NCBI GenBank assembly: GCA_037576215.1
Contig: JBANDB010000016.1
Span: 1,798,001-1,862,000, forward strand
Length of the DNA stretch: 64,000 nt
Reading direction: 5' to 3'
From: Armillaria gallica
Taxonomy: Eukaryota; Basidiomycota; Agaricomycetes; Agaricales; Physalacriaceae
Shown here: positions 57,290 to 64,000 of the stretch, piece after piece
How the letters are laid out: every line of letters starts with the position of its first letter
Numbering within the stretch: the first letter of the stretch is position 1
Translations under genes and position numbers: made by a program
The notes under the pieces: generated by a model
The model's input: only the letters and a program-made list of their open reading frames with translations
Told to the model about the DNA's origin: nothing
The model's database searches: none

Positions 57290-58068
57290 TTATGAGGCAC
57301 CAAGGGAAAGCTCGTAACTGTATATAAACGTTAGACGTCGCAAACAAAGGAAAAACACCGGGACACATACGTCGTTGTAACATTCTTCTGTTTGAGCCCA
57401 GTAACATCCAGTGGGATACCCAATTTCCCGAAAATAGTAGCGGCCCTACAAATCATCAACATCCCAATCATCAACTTCAATACTGTCCAAGACCCACCGC
57501 AATTTGACGTCGGTATTAAGCAAATCCAAAAATCCCAACGGGATGATGTCGAGCGATGCAGTCACGCCTTGGGTGAGCAACACGTTCTTTATCGTGCCTG
57601 AATCCGCGGTACCGAAGATGGGCACGACGAGGGGATCGGAGAAGGTGTGGTCGAAGGAGGCGAATTCGGTGGAATTGATTCCGGCGGAGCTTGTGACGCG
57701 CTCGAGGGTGAGTTCGATGGGGAGGGGGTTCTTCACTGTTCGGGTAGGTGTTAAGAAGAAACGGTAGGGCTGGGAAGAGATCGCACCAGTGAACGCAATG
57801 CTGAGTTGATTAAAGATCAGTTTGGGTATGGCGAAAGGGAAAGGATGACATACTCGACAAGGTTATTGACGAGTGTGTCCAGCTACATAAACGTCAGCTC
57901 CCGATATCGATGAAGCTGACATCGCAAACGTACAGTGATAGTCACGCTAATATTCGACACTAAGCCGATCCCAAGCCCATTGATGATGTCCCCAATCGAA
58001 AGATCGGTCGAAGTGGGGGCACAACGGACCAAGGCAGCCAGGGAGACGAAAAGCAGACCGAACAGCAT
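57290..58068 (-). CDS. Small secreted protein, intact member of a five-copy family
   Basis: Function unknown. Six exons (57,934-58,068; 57,854-57,882; 57,787-57,800; 57,498-57,735; 57,371-57,445; 57,290-57,317) join to 172 residues; exon 3 is only 14 nt. A signal peptide is clear: MLFGLLFVSLAALVRC, with cleavage likely after CA. The mature part has one domain: VTITLDTLVNNLVDIAFTVK, LERVTSSAGINSTEFASF, VVPIFGTADSGTIKNVLLTQ, LGFLDLLNTDVKLRAA, KLGIPLDVTGLKQ and a TTYEL end. Such beta-rich extracellular proteins are common in Agaricomycetes and mostly unnamed. The four other copies in the window are all relics. Confidence 0.78.
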
Positions 58069-58463
58069 TACGCGCGCGGACGGGGAATCCTTGTACTGAA
58101 TACATCCAAGTTATAGGGAGCAGAATGGACCGTATGACGCGACGAAGCCATGTGAAATCGTCAGATGATACGAGAGCGTGTGGACCGTGTATCCTTCCAT
58201 GAGAATCTGAATGGCGAGGATCATTGAGAACCGGTCCAAGAAGCGAAAGACGCATGTGCAACGCCTCGGAAGAAATATGATGAGAACAAAGTTTGCTTGC
58301 TGGAGGACTTGAACTTTGAAAACTCGACGCAGGGCTGTAACATGGTGGACGTACGAGAAAAGAGAACGTGAGCCTCGTGGCTAGCACGTTTCTGATTACC
58401 TCAGCACACCGCCAACTCTGACTGCGAGTGGCAGTGTACCACGACGACTTCTTTGATCTTACG
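58069..58463. other. Divergent promoter region
   Basis: 395 bp between divergent starts of the secreted-protein and LysM genes. No motif assigned. Confidence 0.4.
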
Positions 58464-59158
58464 ATGGGTCGCTGGACGCAATACGATGAAGTGAGCAGCC
58501 TTATCCATAAATTTCCTTCACGCTGAGCACTGCTAGGACTCATACCGCCTGCCAGAAGGCATGGAACGCATTGGCTACGACTCGGACACCCAAACGTACT
58601 TCTACCGCGATGCGAATGGAGACACCTGGAAAGGCGCAGAAGGCGCAGAGTATAGCGAAATGACCCGTGGTGCGTACATCCATTTAGATGCATATATGCT
58701 GCTAGCTGAGAAGCTACAGTGTCCGGCGCTTCATCAAGTACCGAAGATATAGAAGCCGCCCCTCGCCGCGCAGACGGTTACCAGCAGCTCGCTACTGACC
58801 TCGTACGTTGTTCTCGTCACTCAACCTCCCTTCCTCATTATTCTAGGATCGCCCTATGGTCTCCACGACCTACACCCCCAACCCCAGCGCCTACCGCACC
58901 CTCTTCCCATTCTTCCTCATCATTGCCGTCGTTCTCCTACTCGTCTGGCGCCTCATCCTCTCCCCCGGCTTGTCCGTGCCGAAAAACCCGTGCGCGCAGG
59001 GTATGCAGGCGTATTGGGTCCAGGCAGGCGACTCGTGCTGGGAGATCGCAACTAGGCATGGATACACGCTTGAGCAGCTGCAGGGCTGGAACCCGAAGGT
59101 GGACTGTGAGGTGTTGATGCCTGGGACGACGGTTTGCTTGCCGGGGGAGAGCAAGTAG
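58464..59158 (+). CDS. Membrane-anchored LysM-domain protein
   Basis: Four exons (58,464-58,490; 58,537-58,669; 58,720-58,802; 58,847-59,158) join to 184 residues. The N-terminal half is hydrophilic (MGRWTQYDEDSYRLPEGMERI, then YFYRDANGDTWKG). One transmembrane segment (FPFFLIIAVVLLLVWRLIL) follows, and the C-terminus is a single LysM module: YWVQAGDSCWEIATRHGYTL, LQGWNPKVDCEVLMPGTTVCLP, with Cys pairs. LysM binds chitin or peptidoglycan GlcNAc chains. With no signal peptide and an internal anchor, a type II topology with LysM outside or in the lumen is inferred. It is distinct from secreted LysM effectors. Confidence 0.85.
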
Positions 59159-59617
59159 GAAAAGGGAGAGTATCTATTGTGGATCATTTGGTGGATGGAT
59201 GGATGGACGCGTATCTCAATATTCATGTAGCTTATTCGCATGATCATTCTATGTAATATTTAAACAATAGACTGTCATAATATGCTACATCTGGCATTGC
59301 ATCAAGCTCAAGCTACAAGCTACAAGGCTCGTAGTTCTCTAGGATGTTACTCGTTTCAAGTGGGGCCGGTGCCTTGAAAAGGGTAGTGAGTCCGACGCGA
59401 TGAACTTTCCAAGCGGGAAGTATTTCGAGGTCTGACTATGGAGTCCGTGAAGCCAGCAACGAGGCGATAGAAGGTAGGAATGGCAATGCAAAGGAGAGAA
59501 AGAACCCAAAAGAACGTGAGAAATACCTTGCAAGTTCAAGCAGCTTCCGAGGAGTCGTGCCGCAGCTATAAGCCCGAGATCGGACATCATAAGATTGTGT
59601 ATTCACATATCAGTTAT
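59159..59617. other. Intergenic spacer before tRNA-Phe
   Basis: 3' UTR of the LysM gene and unassigned sequence with a TGGATGGATGGA simple repeat near 59,192. Confidence 0.4.
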
Positions 59618-59702
59618 GGGGGTATAGCTCAGCTGGGAGAGCAACAGACTGAAGTATGTTAATATCTTCTGGAGGTCCCCAGTTCAATCCTGGGTGCCCC
59701 CA
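59618..59702 (+). tRNA. tRNA-Phe (GAA) with a 12-nt intron
   Basis: Cloverleaf: acceptor GGGGGTA/TGCCCCC (one G-T pair), D arm GCTC/GAGC, anticodon loop CT-GAA-G, T arm CCCAG-TTCAATC-CTGGG, discriminator A at 59,702. The intron TATGTTAATATC lies after position 37, the canonical site. The anticodon stem ACAGA/TCTGG has one mismatch (A27 against G43). The length is 73 nt without the intron. Confidence 0.9.
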
Positions 59703-60391
59703 ATATTTTGAGCTCAATAAACGCATCTTTTTACAAAGATAGCTTCGAAGAATCCAAGTAGGTACTGTAGCAAGAGCTTAGAAACGGCTAATGAAAAAGG
59801 AGTGAGACTTGCGTTGAAGTCGCGACGTCCTTGGCGCTGTTTTGATATTTCTTATTGTTCTTACTCTTAGGTACTCGATTAATTGTCGTTGGTTCATAGG
59901 ATTCAAAGAACTTACCACTACCCCCCTACAGCCATTCGATACGGCAAGTGTGCTTCTCCTAAATGTGACAGCTGCGAAATCAACAGTGTATGTATACACG
60001 GTCTCAAACCTATATTTGCTGCGCGACCCCGTTGTTTACGAGCTCCGGGCTCCAGGTTTCAAGTTGGGGAATGCATGATAAAATACTGCGCGACGGTTTC
60101 TCGACATATTCGGATCGAAGGTACTTTCGATTGCGAATATCGCACGTACTCCATGTAAAAACAGGTCAAAAAATTGAATGATATATTTTTTGTGAATGTA
60201 TGGCTTGTACAGGTGAGGAGTGGGAAGAATGGTGGGATATTCGAGTTGTACATAAGAGCAGGGAGTCTATACAGAACTACAACAGTGGGATGATGGACGT
60301 AACAATCGTGACACGGGGACTTGAAGAATGAGGCGGCATGAAGGAATGTCTATACAAGACACGACGGTGGTGCGATGAATACGTGGTTAGT
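59703..60391. other. Intergenic region, nothing recognised
   Basis: Overlapping short frames on both strands only. It presumably includes the 3' UTR of the forkhead gene. Confidence 0.4.
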
Positions 60392-61584
60392 TTAGGAAGA
60401 CCCCGATGCTTCACCGGAGGACCCCTCATCCGAGGGAGACTGAGAGCTCCTGCCGGTGCGTTTGCGAGGACGTCTACCTTCCGGATTGGTGATATCAATG
60501 GCCCAAAGACCGCCTCTTCCAGGTTCGGTCACGGTACGCCCCATATTCCTGAAAAGATCATGAGAAGACAAAGCGTGCTTGAGTGTTTCCTGCCAATGAA
60601 ACCGTCGTTAGAACCGTGTTGACAAAAGCAATAGTGACATTCGGACGAACCTTCAAGGTACCCTCATTCTGTTGGAAATACTCAAAGCGCGCGACAAGTG
60701 CAGCTCTGATCTCAGCCGTGGAGGCCTTTTGGTGGGGGTGACTGTAGATCGCAGCCGCGGCTAATTGGATGATGGTGTAAGGAGGCCTTCCAGCCCTGTC
60801 CCGCGGATCAGTGAGGCTTTCAAGACGGACTGGGGTCCCGCGTGGAAGGTTGAGGAACTCGCGTAGGTAGTCTCCGGGTTCGGGTAAATCGTATTGAGTG
60901 TCGGCCCTTGCGAGGAAGGGTGTGGAGTCGGGGGATTCGCGTTTGGGGATCGCTTGGGGGGACTGCTCGAGAGTGTGTCGGCGGTAGTAGCGAGGTCCGG
61001 GATCTAAGGACGCGAAGGGGGATGGAAGGCCGGTTACTGCAGTGACGTATCCGGGGGGATAGGGTGCAGAGGTCGAGGTGTATCTGCTGGGAGGTGAGTT
61101 CGATCCGCGCTGCGAAGGGGCAGCCTCGTAACCCTAAAGTATTGCTCAAATGAGTTCAACGTTCGTCCATTACGACGATGTACTCACCGCGCCGCGAGGG
61201 TATCCTGAAGCGTCGTAAGTACGCGCCGGTCCCGGTTGTCCTTCATACTCATATTCCTAGAATAGTATTATTGTGTAAGCCCAACGGACTTCGCGTCTTT
61301 AATAAAGATACACGTACAGGTGCGAGAGAGCGCGTCCACATCTCATCATGGGCGGGACTACTTTGTCCAGACGCCTCTGGGGAATTCCCTTGACCGGGAG
61401 ACGGCGCCAACGGAGGCGAGTCAGGATTTTGTATTTTCATGCCTCCGCCAGAGCCGGGCACAAACGGCTGGTCATCCTCTTCTCCAGCCCTCGCATAGGA
61501 ACGAGGAATGGGAGGGTGACCGGACCTGGGGCTGCCATAGGAGGACATAAATTGGATATGGGATGCAGGATATCCGGAATACAT
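60392..61584 (-). CDS. Forkhead-domain transcription factor
   Basis: Four exons (61,318-61,584; 61,188-61,256; 60,651-61,133; 60,392-60,589) join to 338 residues. The N-terminal two thirds are Pro/Ser/Gly-rich and unstructured. The winged-helix domain begins about residue 228: GRPPYTIIQLAAAAIYSH, STAEIRAALVARFEYFQ, then the recognition-helix region LKHALSSHDLFRNMGR and the wing EPGRGGLWAIDITN, followed by a basic RRPRKR stretch. The NxxRHNLSLHxxF core of classical forkheads is altered to LKHALSSHDLF, so DNA contacts may differ. The start is ATG 61,584. An acceptor just upstream fits a 5' UTR intron, since joining it in frame would create a stop. Confidence 0.75.
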
Positions 61585-62918
61585 GATTCCTGGTATCAAA
61601 GCTTAAGTCAGTCGCGTGGATGGATGCCGCAGACACGTACAAATGATGTCCGTGCAAGGCTGAATGTAAGAGAGGAGATTTGGAGAAGAGTAGCAGATGC
61701 TAGAGCGGTGTTGTGGGACCACTGTTGGGGACATACCGTGCCCACACAGCTGGCTTTTATACCGATATGACCTACATCTTTTGGGCACTCCATACATGGC
61801 TATGTCCACGAATTGGTTTCGAGCCGGTATCCGACGATTGGCTCCGAACAGTTTTTCTTGATAAGCTGCTCGAAAATATACCCTATCAAGAAGTTGATGA
61901 GAAGGACACGAGGCAACACTTTCCGGAGTTGGACGATGTTGTTGGGGTTCATTGGTGCATATGTACATCGCCGAGGTACCGAAGGTGAGATAGCCATATC
62001 TGTACCTTCCTGTCAAGGTAATTTCGTTTGGAGGAGTCGTTGGAGTTTGTCGTCTGTATTGGAAGAGCAAGCTAAGCCAGAGAGAGACATGACGTGAAGA
62101 AAAGGCTGAATAGAAATACTGTGGGAACGAGGACACCCCGACAAAGTCACTTGCATACTTATCAAAAACCACACCATTCTACTTGACGAAGTGGGTCCAA
62201 TTAAATGGTGGCGGTGATAGCAAGGGGTCCTTGCCGAAGTGGGTCCTCGTTCCCAAGCAATCCCAAGCGAGACACGTGCTACCAGACCTTCGAAAGCTTC
62301 AACGCTGGCCTGTCTCCGAAATTTGTGCTACGATTTCGAAAGAATACCCAGGACTGCTTCAACGAAGTTGGTGGATATGTGGTAACGAAGGATATTGCGA
62401 ACCGTGCTGAGCCATGCTGCGAGAAAAGTGTTAAACTGATAAACGTTGAGAGCTGTGACGAATTAAACCCCTAATCTACATGAACAGGGCCCTCATCCAC
62501 GTTAAATCTACCTCTTCATTTCTGTGCTGGGTGCTGGGCCATTGTCTCTGTGTTGGACATTCTGCGTACGTGGATGTTGTAGTTGTTGATCAAGGTCGAG
62601 TCGGCCCGAGAGCATCCGGCTGCAAGCACGCGTACACAACGCGTTTGTGGCGCAACCGCCACATGTAGCAAATGGTCTCGTCTACTCTCCCCCTTGAGCT
62701 AACAGATATTACAGCATAATCCTAACTCAATGCGCTGGAATTTCGGCTATGTAAAATCAAGGGGTCCTTTTCTACGGTAGTTAAGACGGATCTCAACTCT
62801 TCCCCGGAGATAAAAGTGCAAAGGATATAGCGCAATGATCGTGACCAATTCTTATTTCACAAAGTACTAAGTTGAAGGAGACAGCGAGAGCGAAATCAAG
62901 TTGTATTACCGGTACCAA
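61585..62918. other. Forkhead upstream region and permease 3' UTR
   Basis: Overlapping frames on both strands (61,603-62,172 minus; 61,813-62,097 plus) with no recognisable family. Likely 5' UTR and promoter of the forkhead gene. Confidence 0.35.
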
Positions 62919-64000
62919 TCATTCCACAACTAGCTCGGCAACTATGTTGGCTACCTCCTTTTTGCTCATGTCCTCTGATACAGGACTCATGGGATCCAAC
63001 ATAGGAATGGGACCCGTGAACCAGTAGATGCCGCCATATTTTGGGAAGTAGTACCATATCAACGAGAAGATCGTGACACCTCCCAGCACCACTACGGAGT
63101 AGTTCATGTCTTGTACAGTCGTTTGAGGAGTCGTCGGGAACATGAATACTACGCTCGTGAATGCCATGAACAGTACAGCTATCAGCGCGATCGGAAAGCT
63201 CTATACAACGAGAGGTCGTTAGAGATGTGTAGAAGTAAATACGATTCACGAAGACTAACGAAGATTCCGAGATGAAATGGTCCGGGCTTGAAGTCGTTCT
63301 GTCCGATAAAGCGGGCAGCGATCGGGATGCTGTATGCGACGTACAATGAGATGACGGATATAGAAAAAACCGCGTTGATAGCATTCTCCCCGGCAAAAGA
63401 AAGTAAGCCTAGTAATATTGCGAATCCAGCGTCGAAAATAACGGTATTAACCGGCGTTTCCGTGTAGCTGTTCATTCGATATAACCAATTGGAGAATGGA
63501 AGGGCTGCATATAATATGTGAGTCTGATCTAAGATGTCCATGACGAGAATATCATACCTCGATCTCTGCTAAACGCGTATGTCTGTCTGCTGGCTGCTAG
63601 AAGCTAATGAATGGATATTAGAAAATATTCTCCATTACCAAGGATGAGCCTACAATACTGGAACCCATCATGTATCTGCCAAAGGTAAAATCAATATGGC
63701 AGTGAGAGAGATGAAAGGGTCGACGCACTGTACCAACACAATAATCGCCCAGATACCTAACGTTCCTTTCTGTCCAAAACCGTTGAACAGAATCTGCGCC
63801 ATAGGCTGGGCACTATCATATATCGCCTGAAGATCCGAGCCCATACAGAAAGCAAGGATCATGTTGATTGCTGTAGATTCACCGTGAGTATGAATTATTG
63901 GTATTTGCAAAAACACATACCCCACCCCAACACTCCAGCAATGCCCACCGCCAATACGATTGCCCAAGGAACGACAGTGGTAGCATTTGACGCTTCCTCG
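62919..64000 (-). CDS. Amino-acid/GABA permease, APC superfamily (3' part)
   Basis: The gene runs off the right edge, so only the C-terminal half is seen, in several exons. Recognisable blocks from 63,967 down are MGSDLQAIYDS, QPMAQILFNGFGQKGTL, WAIIVLVQ, FSNWLYRMNSYTETPVNTV, FAILLGLLSFAG, AVFSISVISLYVAYSIPI, FKPGPFHLGIFSFPIALIAV, and KYGGIYWFTGPI; it stops at 62,919 after VANIVAELVVE. These match fungal amino-acid transporters of the GABA/choline permease group (yeast UGA4/HNM1 type), with the last five or so transmembrane helices present. Plasma or vacuolar membrane; exact substrate not assignable. Confidence 0.85.

Overview
This is nuclear DNA of a filamentous basidiomycete, most likely an Agaricomycete. 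The evidence is dense short spliceosomal introns (mostly 45-60 nt) and several families typical of mushroom-forming fungi: F-box-like genes, a seven-helix membrane family, a DUF2235 hydrolase and a family of small secreted proteins. All exon joins below were worked out by hand from splice sites, reading frame and protein similarity. No database was searched.

Layout. 0-7.5 kb is gene-poor, with two relics of a secreted-protein gene facing each other, nested inverted repeats and one complete MITE (5,977-6,342). 7.5-32 kb mixes housekeeping genes with duplicated families: a seven-helix membrane protein, a 2OG-Fe(II) oxygenase, a TPR protein divergent from an APC15-like gene, an F-box gene and an F-box pseudogene, a TRF4 pseudogene, two more seven-helix genes, a small conserved basic protein, a TRF4-type poly(A) polymerase and cytochrome c oxidase subunit 6. 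34-42 kb is a conserved core: a GCN4-like bZIP factor, an M17 leucine aminopeptidase, a DUF2235 hydrolase and ribosomal protein eL28, with a likely H/ACA snoRNA in an eL28 intron. 43-58 kb is a duplication zone: a SIM-bearing nuclear protein plus F-box gene in two direct copies (one intact and one dead SIM gene; both F-box copies damaged), a second intact F-box gene, an APC15 pseudogene and a secreted-protein gene with a dead copy. 58-64 kb holds a LysM membrane protein, an intron-bearing tRNA-Phe, a forkhead factor and the 3' part of an amino-acid permease.

Two points stand out. First, two sharply bounded segments (about 25.47-27.26 kb and 46.50-48.68 kb) have almost no CpG dinucleotides, and each carries a seven-helix gene of the same family; one is fully open and one has a nonsense codon. 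The few CpGs left in them fall largely on arginine codons. Second, about 4 kb at 15.0-19.1 kb recurs as an inverted copy at 52.7-56.8 kb, ending inside an APC15 intron, and overlaps a direct duplication at 43.7-46.1 and 51.6-54.1 kb. Decay, gene conversion-like mosaics and insertion of a CpG-poor segment can all be traced there.

No CRISPR, rRNA or recognisable autonomous transposon was found.
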